Notes: generated by a model not told the origin, from the sequence alone. DNA of 64,000 bases from DAONFI01 sp035403485 (GCA_964536835.1 CAZIAZ010000001.1:76741-140740); one strand, 5' to 3'; positions 44,127 to 53,165 are shown, counted from the first letter of the stretch. Numbers and translations are program-made.

Positions 44127-44750
44127 TTAACGGCTGCAGAACTCGACGAGGAACTGGTCTTCGACGGGTATCATCACATCGTCCCTGGTGGGCAGGGCCA
44201 CGACCTCGCCGGCAAGCTGGCTCATATCGAGGCTCAGCCAGTTTTGCAGACGCGGTTCGCCGAGCTCTTCAAGGCGGCTGCGAATGAGAGCCTTGGTTTT
44301 TTCAGACGGCTTGACCGAAATCTTGTCGCCCACATTTACCTGATAGCTAGGCACGTTGACTTTTCGGCCATTGACGTAAATATGGCCGTGCACTATGGTC
44401 TGCCGTGCAGCAGGACGACTAGGCGCCATGCCGAGTTTGTAAATTACATTGTCCAGACGACGCTCAAGAAGGCTGAGCATGATTGTGCCGGTGTTACCCT
44501 TGGTGTTTTCAGCCTTGACAAAGTAGTTCATGAACTGCTTGTCGCGTACGCCGTAATAGCGTTTCACTTTCTGCTTTTCGCGGAGTCGTACTCCGTAGTC
44601 GCTCAGTCGGCCTTTGCGCCAGTTATGCATGCCAGGCGGGGTCTGCATACGGCGTTCGCTTTTGCCGTTCAGGCTGCGGGCGCCTTTGAGCATCAGGTTA
44701 ATGCCCTCACGGCGTGAAAGCCTGTCGGTAGGTCCTGTGTAACGTCCCAT
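44127..44750 (-). CDS. rpsD: 30S ribosomal protein S4
   Basis: S4 starts small-subunit assembly by binding the 5' domain of 16S rRNA. The S4 RNA-binding domain is clear in LERRLDNVIYKLGMAPSR and VHGHIYVNGRKVNVPSY. The zinc-binding cysteines of the C+ form are absent. The frame is open to 44798, but AGGAG seven bases before the ATG at 44750 fixes MGRYTGPTDR as the start, giving 207 residues. Confidence 0.96.
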   Translation of the reverse strand: MGRYTGPTDRLSRREGINLMLKGARSLNGKSERRMQTPPGMHNWRKGRLSDYGVRLREKQKVKRYYGVRDKQFMNYFVKAENTKGNTGTIMLSLLERRLDNVIYKLGMAPSRPAARQTIVHGHIYVNGRKVNVPSYQVNVGDKISVKPSEKTKALIRSRLEELGEPRLQNWLSLDMSQLAGEVVALPTRDDVMIPVEDQFLVEFCSR

Positions 44751-44916
44751 CAAAAATCTCCTGAATTGCACCTGTTCGCCAGATGCGACGTTCAGCAACT
44801 ACAAGATATGCCCGCACGGGTAAAATCCGGTTTTCCGGCACCCGTCGGGCGTGGCAATCAGCGGGATTCTGCTGAATAAATCCCGCAGCCGTTACTATAA
44901 ATAAGCAAATCGCGTA

Positions 44917-45318
44917 TCAGACGCGACGTCTTTTGCGAGGGCGGCATCCGTTGTGCGGTATCGGGGTTGTATCCTCGATGCTTAGCACTTTCAGGCCGGC
45001 TGCCTGTAGTGCCTGCACGGCACTTTCACGGCCGCTGCCAGGCCCCTTTACCTTGACTTCAACTTCAGTCATGCCGATTTTTTTGGCTTTATTGGCTGCC
45101 GATTCGCTGGCGCGGCTAGCAGCAAAAGGCGTACTCTTGCGAGAACCCTTGAACCCGCCAACAGAACCTGCCGATTCTATGCATATCACGTCGCCGTTGA
45201 GATCGGTTATCGTCACCTGCGTGTTGTTGAACGTAGCCCGCACGTGAACTATGCCGCGCGCGACATGCTTCTTGACCTTCTTGGTAGTAGTAGCCGTAGC
45301 TTTCTGTGACTGAGCCAT
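44917..45318 (-). CDS. rpsK: 30S ribosomal protein S11
   Basis: S11 lies on the platform of the small subunit near the mRNA exit. GIVHVRATFNNTQVTITD, SSRKSTPFAA-like GSRKSTPFAAS and the ending PHNGCRPRKRRRV are typical. The N-terminus has a Lys/Thr-rich lead of about 20 residues, giving 133 residues. AGGAG precedes the ATG, and rpsM ends three bases upstream. Confidence 0.97.
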   Translation of the reverse strand: MAQSQKATATTTKKVKKHVARGIVHVRATFNNTQVTITDLNGDVICIESAGSVGGFKGSRKSTPFAASRASESAANKAKKIGMTEVEVKVKGPGSGRESAVQALQAAGLKVLSIEDTTPIPHNGCRPRKRRRV

Positions 45319-45321
45319 GGT

Positions 45322-45705
45322 TTATCGCATCTCCTTGACAGACTTCTTGCCTGCAACAGTTTTGCGCGGGCCCTTACGAGTACGCGCGTTTGTTTTCGTG
45401 CGTTGGCCGCGAACCGGAAGGCCGCGACGATGACGCAAACCGCGATAACAACCGATGGCTTTGAGACGCTGGATGTTCTGCGAAATTTCGCGACGGAGGT
45501 TACCCTCTATCGTATATTCGCCGGTCAACATCGCCGCCATCTCAGCCAGCTGGTCTTCTGTAAGATCCTTGGCGCGAACCTTGTCTTCAATGCCCATACG
45601 CGCGCATATGTCGCGGGCGAATTTGGGGCCTATCCCGTGGATATACCGCAAGGATATCCATACGGGCTTGTCGTTCGGAATGTCTACACCTGCCAAACGT
45701 GGCAT
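45322..45705 (-). CDS. rpsM: 30S ribosomal protein S13
   Basis: S13 sits in the head of the small subunit and touches P-site tRNA and L5. The start MPRLAGVDIPNDKPV, YIHGIGPKFA and RHRRGLPVRGQRTKTNARTRKG in two adjacent stretches are diagnostic. It has 127 residues. AGGAG lies before the ATG. Confidence 0.97.
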   Translation of the reverse strand: MPRLAGVDIPNDKPVWISLRYIHGIGPKFARDICARMGIEDKVRAKDLTEDQLAEMAAMLTGEYTIEGNLRREISQNIQRLKAIGCYRGLRHRRGLPVRGQRTKTNARTRKGPRKTVAGKKSVKEMR

Positions 45706-45735
45706 AAGTATCTCCTAATGCTTGATTCCTGAATA

Positions 45736-45849
45736 TCAGCCTTGCCGCTGCTTATGCTTGGGATTCGTGCAGATTACCCGCACTACGCCCTTGCGTCTTA
45801 TGACGCGGCAATTTTCACATATCCGTTTTACCGATGAACGAACTTTCAT
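45736..45849 (-). CDS. rpmJ: 50S ribosomal protein L36
   Basis: The minus strand encodes a 37-residue protein opening MKVRSSVKRICENCRVIRRK and ending NPKHKQRQG. C11, C14, C27 and H32 form the zinc ribbon of the C+ form. It lies between map and rpsM, its usual place. AGGTG precedes the ATG. infA, which normally lies directly upstream, is absent. Confidence 0.95.
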   Translation of the reverse strand: MKVRSSVKRICENCRVIRRKGVVRVICTNPKHKQRQG

Positions 45850-45952
45850 GTCAGCACCTGCATATCATGTCAAAAGTTCTGATTTACGTTCCTGATTTCT
45901 CGGGCTGCGCCGCCAACTCAACATCGGCTGCGAAACCGAAAACCGCTGCCGC

Positions 45953-46723
45953 CTATGCGGTCAGCACTCTTATTCCATTCTCGACGATAGCTATCGTATG
46001 CTCCCAGTGAGCACTGGGCTTGCGGTCGGCGGTGACGACTGTCCAGCCGTCGGGCAATATCCGGCACGCCGGCACACCCATGTTCACCATCGGCTCGACA
46101 GCCAATACCATGCCGGGGCGGAATTTTATGTCCCGCAATTTAAGGCTGTGGGTCACGAAGTTCGGCACTTGCGGATCTTCGTGCATCGACTGTCCTATGC
46201 CGTGGCCGACGAAATCCTCTACCACGGAAAAGCCTTCGCCGCGAATGAACTCCTGCATCTTATACGCCACCTGACTCCAGGTTCGGGAAATCGGCATCAA
46301 TTCTATCGCCAGTTCAAGGCTTTTTCGCGTAACTTCCACCAGCCGTACGTTTTCCGGCTCAACATTGCCGACGCAAAACGTTCTAGCCGCGTCGCCGCAC
46401 CAGCCGTCTTTAAGTACGCCGAAATCTACGCTCACTATATCGCCATCACTTACGATGCGAGACTTCGACGGTATGCCATGGACGACCTCTTCGTTAATGG
46501 AAGCGCAGATATTGCCCGGAAACGGCCCACCCATGCCTGGAAATTTATAAAAAAGGCAGACGGCGTCATGCTGTTTGCAAACGTTCTTTGCTTCTTCGTC
46601 AAGTTCTTTGGTTGTAATTCCCGGCGTTATTATTTCGCCGAGCCTGTCCAGAGTTTCGCGGACAATCTGGCCGGCCGCGTACATTTTTTCTATCTGGTCA
46701 GGATTTTTTATCTTTATCGCCAT
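45953..46723 (-). CDS. map: Methionine aminopeptidase, type I
   Basis: The enzyme removes N-terminal Met from new proteins. The five metal ligands are visible: Asp in SVDFGV, Asp in CGDAARTF, His in GHGIGQSMHEDP, Glu in AVEPM and Glu in WEHTIAI. It has 256 residues without the SH3-like N-terminal extension. The ribosome-binding site is weak. The order secY-adk-map is standard for the spc operon end. Confidence 0.96.
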   Translation of the reverse strand: MAIKIKNPDQIEKMYAAGQIVRETLDRLGEIITPGITTKELDEEAKNVCKQHDAVCLFYKFPGMGGPFPGNICASINEEVVHGIPSKSRIVSDGDIVSVDFGVLKDGWCGDAARTFCVGNVEPENVRLVEVTRKSLELAIELMPISRTWSQVAYKMQEFIRGEGFSVVEDFVGHGIGQSMHEDPQVPNFVTHSLKLRDIKFRPGMVLAVEPMVNMGVPACRILPDGWTVVTADRKPSAHWEHTIAIVENGIRVLTA

Positions 46724-46780
46724 TTACCAAACTTTGGGTTTTTTATGCAAATTTTATGCAAAAACCCTTAAAAGGAGTCT

Positions 46781-47434
46781 TCACTTCTTCAAGGACTCCA
46801 CGGCTTGAGTCATCCGGACCGTTACTTCATCCGGCGAGCCCATGCCGTCTATTTCCACCACCTTGACCACACCGGACCGGCGATAATATTCTATAACCGG
46901 TGAAGTCTGTCTGTGGTAGACTTCCAGTCTTTCACGAACAACGGCTTCCCTATCATCGTCACGTTGTACGAGCTTTTCGCCCGTCTCATCATCCAGCCCT
47001 TCGGTCTTAGGGGGCATAAACCTTATATGATACACTTTTCCGGTCGAAGGACAATACCTTCTTCCGGTAATTCTTTCAATAATCGCATTATCGTCCGCTT
47101 TTATGACAACAACGGCATCAAGACGTTCGCCCATTCCGGCGAGAGTTTCATCCAGCGATTCAGCCTGTGCGACGGTACGCGGAAAACCGTCCAGAAGCAA
47201 CGAATCGCCGGCTTTTTTAATCGCCTTCGCCATTATGCTCACGACGACATCGTCCGGCACAAGTTCGCCGCGATCAATTATCGCCGCAAGTTTTTTGCCC
47301 AGCTCGCTGCCGCTGGCCTTCTCGGCACGGAAGATATCGCCGCTCGAAAGATGCGTCATTCCGTATTTTTTCGCCAGCCGCTGAGCCTGCGTGCCTTTGC
47401 CCGCGCCTGGAGGGCCAATCAGCACTATCCTCAT
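46781..47434 (-). CDS. adk: Adenylate kinase
   Basis: It interconverts ATP plus AMP with two ADP. The P-loop GPPGAGKGTQ (residues 7-16), LSSGDIFR, DGFPRT and the long LID domain (RRYCPSTGKVYHIRF onward, without the four-cysteine zinc site) are present. It has 217 residues. Its ATG overlaps the secY stop codon (ATGA), so the two are translationally coupled. Confidence 0.97.
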   Translation of the reverse strand: MRIVLIGPPGAGKGTQAQRLAKKYGMTHLSSGDIFRAEKASGSELGKKLAAIIDRGELVPDDVVVSIMAKAIKKAGDSLLLDGFPRTVAQAESLDETLAGMGERLDAVVVIKADDNAIIERITGRRYCPSTGKVYHIRFMPPKTEGLDDETGEKLVQRDDDREAVVRERLEVYHRQTSPVIEYYRRSGVVKVVEIDGMGSPDEVTVRMTQAVESLKK

Positions 47435-49191
47435 GCATATGCTCCCTTTATGCGGGTACTCCCGCCGAGGAAGCCGCCGTAATTTCGCATAACCAGTTGA
47501 GCTTCAATTCTCTGAATCAGGTCCAACACGACAGACACAAGAATCAGAAGGCCTGTCCCGCCGAGGAACGCCGATACCTGGAACGGTATGCCCATCTTAC
47601 TTGCCACAAGTGCCGGCAAAACGGCGATTATCGCCAAAAATGCTGCACCGCAGTAGGTTATTCGCTCCATAACGGTTTCAAGATAATCGGCTGTACGCTT
47701 GCCAGGCCGCAGGCCTGGAATAAAATGGCCCATGTCCCGCAACTGGTCGGACATATCTTTGGGCCGGAACTGAACCGTTGTCCAGAAATACGCAAAGAAA
47801 TAAATCATCAGCACTTCAAGTATGGTGTAGACGAACGCACCAGGCCTGAATGATTCAGGAATCGCCTGGAAAAACGATGCCCAGAATCCTGTGCCGTTAC
47901 CAAACAGTCGGCCAATCCAGTCGCCTACCAGACCGACTATCATCATCAGCGACGAGGCAAAGATAATCGGCATAACGCCGCCGTGGTTTACGCGAAGCGG
48001 TATGTAATGCCGCTGTCCGCCGTAAACGCGACGGCCCCTGGTCAGCTTAGCCTGCTGAATCGGAATACGTCGTTGGCCTTGCGTTATCAGAATCGCGCCG
48101 GCAACTACAAACACGAACGACAGGGCAAGGACGATAATCTTCATCGGCCCTATATCGCCGCTATCGCCGAGCTGGAAACTGCTTTTGGCAAAAAGTTCAC
48201 GAATTGCATACGGCAGACGTGCAACGATGCCAGCCATGATAAGCAGGCTTATGCCGTTGCCGATGCCGTATTCGTCAATCTGTTCGCCCAGCCACATCAG
48301 GAACATCGTGCCGGCGGTCAGACAGATAACCCACGTCGTAAACAGCAGCCACGAACCCTGCCACGACGGATACACCATCGAAAGGCCGCCCGGCAGGGTC
48401 TGGGTTGAAATCCACTTCAAAAACATTATCGCCTGAAAAATACACAACGCCACCGTAGAGTAGCGTGTATATTCATGTATCTTTTTCTGGCCGGCAGGGC
48501 CTTCCTTCTGAAGTTTTTCTATAGCAGGCACAACCTGCGCCAGAAGCATGAATATGATGGAAGCTGTAATATACGGCATGATTCCAAGGCCGAACAGCGA
48601 GCTTTGACTCAGGCTGCCGCCCGTGAACATGCCGTAATATTCCATCGCCTCACCAAAAAGTCCGCCGCCTTTGCCCTGAAAAAGACTTCTAATGGCATCC
48701 TGGTTTATGCCTGGAAGCGGTATTGCAAAACCTACTCTATAAATCGCAAGCAGCGCGATTGTAAAAAGCAGTTTGCCCAACAATTCCGGTATGGTAAATA
48801 TGTTCTCAATCACCTGCCGGAAGTTGTTTTTGTTGACGAACACATACCAGTACGCCGTAAAAATAATCAAAGCGAAAACTATTTCGCCGACAGCCGGCAT
48901 GGTTTCCTGCACTCGCCAGTTCAGCGAGGCCGCATTAGCCAAGCCGATGCCGCCCTTGACTATCATATAGGCGCCCGCACCGCCGGCTGCACCCAGAGCC
49001 GCCATCCTGAAAGTTTCATATGAAGTTTTCGTTTTGAATGCAAACAATACGCAACAGGCCAGCACAATCAGGCCGCCCGCTAGTTTAGCCCATTCAAACT
49101 GGTCGCCGGAGATATAGTGTCCTCCGCACATCCATACGCCTGCGGCGATGAACATCAGGACTGACAATATTTTTATGATACGAAATCCCAC
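47431..49191 (-). CDS. secY: Preprotein translocase SecY with N-terminal membrane extension
   Basis: From about residue 125 this is an ordinary SecY channel: NIFTIPELLGKLLFT, YRVGFAIPLPGI, LGIMPYITASI and the cytoplasmic loop FQVSAFLGGTGLLI are recognisable. The first 120 residues are extra and hold about four predicted membrane helices (near 4-22, 37-53, 62-84 and 101-118), making 586 residues and about 14 helices. The start is a GTG at 49191 with GAGG nine bases upstream, and no frame break separates the extension. It follows rplO and overlaps adk. The paired SecA in this window is also enlarged. Confidence 0.95.
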   Translation of the reverse strand: MGFRIIKILSVLMFIAAGVWMCGGHYISGDQFEWAKLAGGLIVLACCVLFAFKTKTSYETFRMAALGAAGGAGAYMIVKGGIGLANAASLNWRVQETMPAVGEIVFALIIFTAYWYVFVNKNNFRQVIENIFTIPELLGKLLFTIALLAIYRVGFAIPLPGINQDAIRSLFQGKGGGLFGEAMEYYGMFTGGSLSQSSLFGLGIMPYITASIIFMLLAQVVPAIEKLQKEGPAGQKKIHEYTRYSTVALCIFQAIMFLKWISTQTLPGGLSMVYPSWQGSWLLFTTWVICLTAGTMFLMWLGEQIDEYGIGNGISLLIMAGIVARLPYAIRELFAKSSFQLGDSGDIGPMKIIVLALSFVFVVAGAILITQGQRRIPIQQAKLTRGRRVYGGQRHYIPLRVNHGGVMPIIFASSLMMIVGLVGDWIGRLFGNGTGFWASFFQAIPESFRPGAFVYTILEVLMIYFFAYFWTTVQFRPKDMSDQLRDMGHFIPGLRPGKRTADYLETVMERITYCGAAFLAIIAVLPALVASKMGIPFQVSAFLGGTGLLILVSVVLDLIQRIEAQLVMRNYGGFLGGSTRIKGAYA

Positions 49192-49216
49192 GTGCGATAC
49201 CTCTTGCTGTCAGGAT

Positions 49217-49663
49217 TTATTTTTCCTCTGCGCTTCCGCCGGCATTGGTTATTTTCTCTTTCGCGGATGCCGAAAATTTCGCCGCCACAACGGTAAGTTT
49301 CTTGCTAAGATCGCCGTTGCCGAGGATTTTGACCGGTTTGCCGGCATCGCCGATAAGGCTGACCTTTTTCAGCGAGGCAGCGTCAACAGTCGCACCATTG
49401 TCGAACGCGGCATCCAGCGCGGCGACATTTACAACCTGATAGACCATGCGGAAGTTGGCGTTATTGAACCCGCGTTGCGGCATACGCGCTATGGTCGGGT
49501 TCTGGCCGCCTTCATAGCCCAGGCGACGCGATGAGCCGGCTCGTGCGCCGTAGCCCTTGTGCCCGCGGCCGGATGTTTTGCCTTTGCCCGAGCCTACGCC
49601 GCGGCCTATGCGTTTACGTTTTTTGTACTTGCCTGCGGCTGAAAGTATATCGTCTAATTTCAT
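49217..49663 (-). CDS. rplO: 50S ribosomal protein L15
   Basis: L15 is a late-assembly protein of the large subunit. The Gly/Arg-rich GRGVGSGKGKTSGRGHKGYGA region in its N-terminal third and GGQNPTIARMPQRGF are diagnostic. It has 148 residues. Its ATG overlaps the rpsE stop codon, leaving no room for rpmD (L30), which usually lies between them. Confidence 0.97.
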   Translation of the reverse strand: MKLDDILSAAGKYKKRKRIGRGVGSGKGKTSGRGHKGYGARAGSSRRLGYEGGQNPTIARMPQRGFNNANFRMVYQVVNVAALDAAFDNGATVDAASLKKVSLIGDAGKPVKILGNGDLSKKLTVVAAKFSASAKEKITNAGGSAEEK

Positions 49664-50163
49664 TTTATTTCAACTCCTCTGAGCTTGCTGACGCAATCTG
49701 CCGAACGAAGCACTTTCAGTGCCTGCATTCCGGCACGCAGCAGGTTCTTTGGGCTGGTCGAGCCGTATGCCTTGCTCAGCAGGTTATGAATACCCGCCAA
49801 CTCGAACAACGGACGAAGTTTTTTGCCTGCAATAACGCCAGTACCTTCGCCCGCCGGTATGAGCACCACGCTGGAAGCTCCGGATTTAGCCTTGACTTCG
49901 TGCGGGATGGTGCTTCCGCGAAGCGGCACTGTCACCATGTTCTTGATAGCGGCAGCCTTGCCCTTTTCGACGGCATTGGGCACCTCGTTAGCCTTGCCGT
50001 AACCCATGCCGACGCGCCCATTGCGGTCACCCACGACCACTAAGGCTGCGAAGCTGAAACGACGGCCGCCCTTGACCACTTTTGCACAGCGATAAATCTG
50101 GATTATGTTTTCTTCCAGTCCGCCTGCTTTTTCAAACTCATTTGTGTTCTTCTGCAAAGCCAC
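49660..50163 (-). CDS. rpsE: 30S ribosomal protein S5
   Basis: S5 guards decoding accuracy and mRNA unwinding at the entry channel. The double-stranded RNA-binding start KVVKGGRRFSFAALVVVGD and the GEGTGVIAGKKLRPLFELAG segment are clear. The start is a GTG at 50163 with AGGAG six bases upstream, giving 167 residues. It overlaps rplO. Confidence 0.96.
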   Translation of the reverse strand: MALQKNTNEFEKAGGLEENIIQIYRCAKVVKGGRRFSFAALVVVGDRNGRVGMGYGKANEVPNAVEKGKAAAIKNMVTVPLRGSTIPHEVKAKSGASSVVLIPAGEGTGVIAGKKLRPLFELAGIHNLLSKAYGSTSPKNLLRAGMQALKVLRSADCVSKLRGVEIK

Positions 50164-50178
50164 GGGTAACTCCTGACT

Positions 50179-50553
50179 TTAGAATTCCAAGCCGCCCTTG
50201 CGGGCCGCCTCTGCCAACTCGTGAATTCGGCCGTGATACGGATAACCGTTACGGTCAAACACGATTTTTTTTATTCCCTTTTCAACAGCCTTTGCTGCCA
50301 GAGCCTCACCGACGACGGCTGCGGCAGTTTTGTTTTTGCGGCTGTTGCCGCCTATTTTGCCGACGATTTCCTTTTCAAGTGTGGATGCCGCCGCAAGAGT
50401 ACGTCCAGTCTCATCATCTATGAGCTGAACGTAAATATTATGGTTACTGCGGAAAACGCTCAGCCTCGGTCGCAGAGCCGTTCCCTGAATTTTTTTACGC
50501 ACACGCCGTTTGCGACGCTCGCGACGTTCCTGTTTCAAATCTATAGGCTTCAT
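50179..50553 (-). CDS. rplR: 50S ribosomal protein L18
   Basis: L18 binds 5S rRNA with L5. RPRLSVFRSNHNIYVQLID and FDRNGYPYHGRIHELAEAAR are characteristic. It has 124 residues. GAGG lies seven bases before the ATG. It stands between rplF and rpsE as expected. Confidence 0.97.
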   Translation of the reverse strand: MKPIDLKQERRERRKRRVRKKIQGTALRPRLSVFRSNHNIYVQLIDDETGRTLAAASTLEKEIVGKIGGNSRKNKTAAAVVGEALAAKAVEKGIKKIVFDRNGYPYHGRIHELAEAARKGGLEF

Positions 50554-50657
50554 CAGATTGCCTCATTAAAAATTCATTACCACGGGCCGTGTCATCGGCG
50601 ACGCTACGCACAGCCGCCGGTAGATAAACCCGATAAAAAACCTCAGTCCAATAACCG

Positions 50658-51221
50658 TTAGCTGCCGAAAGCCTTGCCGACTTTGCGGCGAACCTTTTCG
50701 CCGGTATAGCGGACGCCTTTGCCTTTATATGGTTCAGGCGGCCTTGTACGGCGGCACTTGGCGGCAAATTCGCCGACAGCCTGTTTGTTAACACCTTTTA
50801 CAGTGAATTTTGCCGGCTCACTATCGCCGCGAGCCTGTGCGTTTTCGACTTCAACCTGTATGCCAGCCGGCAATGCCAGAACTTCAGGATGACTTTTCCC
50901 GCAGTTGATAGTAAAATTCTTTCCCTGAAGCTGTACGCCGTAGCCAACGCCGTAAACTTCCAACTTTCGCTCAAAACCCTTCGTCACGCCTGTTATCATG
51001 TTATTCACAAGCGCCCTGGCTGTTCCGTGAAGGGCGCGGCAGGCCTGCTCGTCGTTTTTGCGATCCACGACGACCTGGCCTTCTGCGACTGTCACTGTCA
51101 CCTGGGGGTTGAACGTAAAACTGTCACTGCCAAGTTTGCCCTTGACCGTAACGGTAGACCCTGCAACGGCGACATCTACGCCGCCGGGGATTTCTATCGG
51201 TTTCTTGCCTATACGCGACAT
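50658..51221 (-). CDS. rplF: 50S ribosomal protein L6
   Basis: L6 lies near the factor-binding site of the large subunit. MSRIGKKPIEIP opens the protein, and the second domain ends RRTRPPEPYKGKGVRYTGE, both diagnostic. It has 187 residues, slightly longer than E. coli. AGGTGAAAG precedes the ATG. The gap of about 100 bases to rplR is longer than most in this cluster. Confidence 0.97.
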   Translation of the reverse strand: MSRIGKKPIEIPGGVDVAVAGSTVTVKGKLGSDSFTFNPQVTVTVAEGQVVVDRKNDEQACRALHGTARALVNNMITGVTKGFERKLEVYGVGYGVQLQGKNFTINCGKSHPEVLALPAGIQVEVENAQARGDSEPAKFTVKGVNKQAVGEFAAKCRRTRPPEPYKGKGVRYTGEKVRRKVGKAFGS

Positions 51222-51245
51222 TCTTTCACCTGCCTTAAATCACTT

Positions 51246-51644
51246 TTAGCAGACCGTGCAGAGCAGTTCGCCGCCGACGTTCTTCTCGCGACATTCGCGG
51301 TCGCTGAGTACGCCAAAGCTGGTCGAAACCACGGAAATACCCATGCCGTTAATCGGACGGGGCAGTTCGCCTGCCGACCTGTAAACGCGGCAGCCTGGCC
51401 GGCTGATACGCTTGAGTTCGGTAACAACGTCTTCGCCCGTCGGTCCGTATTTGAGATATATCCTCAACAGGCCCTGCTTGTTGTCTTCAATTTTTGTATA
51501 ATCTTCGACATACCCTTCCGCCTTCAATACACGGCTGATGCCTTCACATATTTTAGAGGCGCGGATATTAACCACCGAATGCTTCGCCTGTATGGCGTTG
51601 CGGATTCGGGTCAGCATGTCTGCGATGGGATCAGAGAGACTCAT
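51246..51644 (-). CDS. rpsH: 30S ribosomal protein S8
   Basis: S8 binds the central domain of 16S rRNA; in E. coli it represses the spc operon by binding its mRNA near rplE. SDPIADMLTRIRNA at the start and GISVVSTSFGVLSDREC near the end identify it. It has 132 residues. No S8-like operator was looked for successfully in the leader here. Confidence 0.97.
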   Translation of the reverse strand: MSLSDPIADMLTRIRNAIQAKHSVVNIRASKICEGISRVLKAEGYVEDYTKIEDNKQGLLRIYLKYGPTGEDVVTELKRISRPGCRVYRSAGELPRPINGMGISVVSTSFGVLSDRECREKNVGGELLCTVC

Positions 51645-51659
51645 AATCCATTCCTTCCA

Positions 51660-51845
51660 TTACCAACTGGCTTTTTTCATACCTGGAATCAGCCCGTCCA
51701 GGGCCATCTTCCTCAAACACAAACGGCAGACGCGAAACTTGCGATACACGCTTCTGGACCGTCCGCACAACTGGCAGCGCCGTACTGTTCTGCTGGAGAA
51801 CTTCGGCGTCAGCTTGGCTTTTGCTATCTTGGACTTGCTTGCCAT
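51660..51845 (-). CDS. rpsN: 30S ribosomal protein S14, zinc-binding type
   Basis: This is the short, 61-residue type Z form of S14. CQLC and CRLC supply the four zinc ligands, and the end LIPGMKKASW is the family's hallmark. It lies between rplE and rpsH as usual. No zinc-free S14 copy is in this window. Confidence 0.97.
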   Translation of the reverse strand: MASKSKIAKAKLTPKFSSRTVRRCQLCGRSRSVYRKFRVCRLCLRKMALDGLIPGMKKASW

Positions 51846-51864
51846 GACTCTTGACCCTTTTTGT

Positions 51865-52401
51865 TTAGTCGCGGAAAGGCATGCCCATAAGTTTCAGCAA
51901 CTTGCGAGCCTGCTCGTCATTTTCCGCTGATGTCTCGATTGAGATATTCATGCCCTGCGTGAACGTCATCGCCGCCGGATCGATTTCCGGAAACACCGAC
52001 TGTTCACTAAGGCCCATGTTATAATTGCCCTGGCCGTCGAACCCGGACGGATTCAAACCGCGAAAATCCTTCACCCGCGGTATGGCCAGCGAGATGAGAC
52101 GGTCAAGAAATTCGTACATTCTCTCACGACGAAGCGTGACTTTCATGCCGGCGTTCATGCCAGCCCGAACCTTGAAGTTGCTGACCGACTTGCGGGCTTT
52201 GGTAATTATGGGTTTCTGGCCCGAAAGTTTCGCAAGCTGCTCGGCGCAGGCTTCATAGCGTGCCTTGTCGGTAGAATGCTGGCCAAGGCCCATCGATATA
52301 ACCACCTTCTTTACCGCCGGAATCGACATCGGATTGGCGATGCCGTCGGCTACGAAGGCTGGCATGATTTCTTTTTTGTATTTTTCCTTCAGACGTGACA
52401 T
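51865..52401 (-). CDS. rplE: 50S ribosomal protein L5
   Basis: L5 binds 5S rRNA and contacts P-site tRNA. MSRLKEKYKKEIMPA, GQKPIITKARKSVSNFK and the late GMNISIETSAENDEQARKLL identify it. It has 178 residues. GAGG is found before the ATG, and rplX ends 18 bases upstream. Confidence 0.97.
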   Translation of the reverse strand: MSRLKEKYKKEIMPAFVADGIANPMSIPAVKKVVISMGLGQHSTDKARYEACAEQLAKLSGQKPIITKARKSVSNFKVRAGMNAGMKVTLRRERMYEFLDRLISLAIPRVKDFRGLNPSGFDGQGNYNMGLSEQSVFPEIDPAAMTFTQGMNISIETSAENDEQARKLLKLMGMPFRD

Positions 52402-52419
52402 TTACGTTTGCCTCGCAGA

Positions 52420-52755
52420 TTACCTGGCTTTTCTGACAACACCCAACGACTTGCCGCTTTTGACGGCGAGACGTTCCTTGCTACCGTCGGCATTGACGGC
52501 GAAGCGCACCCGCGTCGGCTGGGAAGTTTCAGGGTCTATCGGCATGACATTGGAAATATGCACGGGCATTTCCTTCTTCATGCGACCACCTTTGGGATTC
52601 TTCCGGCTGGGCCGCAGATGACGGAACACCTCGTTTATGCCCTTGACCAGAACCCTGCTCTCATCCGGATATACACGGATAACTTCGCCGGTCTTGCCCT
52701 TGTCATCGCCGGCGACGACAACGACCATGTCACCTTTTTTTACTCGCAGTGCCAT
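52420..52755 (-). CDS. rplX: 50S ribosomal protein L24
   Basis: L24 starts large-subunit assembly. The KOW motif is near the N-terminus (VKKGDMVVVVAGDDKGKTGEV in adjacent stretches). It has 111 residues. A strong GGAGG precedes the ATG and overlaps the end of rplN, two bases upstream. Confidence 0.97.
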   Translation of the reverse strand: MALRVKKGDMVVVVAGDDKGKTGEVIRVYPDESRVLVKGINEVFRHLRPSRKNPKGGRMKKEMPVHISNVMPIDPETSQPTRVRFAVNADGSKERLAVKSGKSLGVVRKAR

Positions 52756-52757
52756 AG

Positions 52758-53147
52758 TTACACCACCTCCGACGCAAGCGACACTATTTTCATATAATTT
52801 TTTTCTCGCAACTCGCGGGCTACCGCACCGAAGATGCGTGTTCCCTTCGGGTTGCCATCCTTATCGATAAGAACCGCCGCGTTCGAATCGAACCGCACAT
52901 AACTGCCGTCTTTTCGGCGCGTTTTTTTGGCGGCTCGAACGATCACGCAACGTACCACGTCGCCGGCTTTGACGTCGCCGCCGGGGATGGCTTTCTTGAC
53001 CGAGGCGATTATGACATCACCCAGGCCAGCCATTCTGCGGGTCATGCCGTGACGGCGGGTAGTTGAACCGCCCAGCACCCGGATACAGCCTATAATCCTG
53101 GCGCCGCTGTTGTCGGCTACGTTGAGTCTTGTTTCTGCCTGAATCAC
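52758..53147 (-). CDS. rplN: 50S ribosomal protein L14
   Basis: L14 binds 23S rRNA near the subunit interface. MIQAETRLNVADNSGAR at the start and RIFGAVARELREKNYMKIVSLA near the end are diagnostic. It has 129 residues; an extra few residues lie in the TTRRHGMTRRMAGLGD loop. Confidence 0.97.
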   Translation of the reverse strand: MIQAETRLNVADNSGARIIGCIRVLGGSTTRRHGMTRRMAGLGDVIIASVKKAIPGGDVKAGDVVRCVIVRAAKKTRRKDGSYVRFDSNAAVLIDKDGNPKGTRIFGAVARELREKNYMKIVSLASEVV

Positions 53148-53165
53148 AATACTATCCTCTTATCA

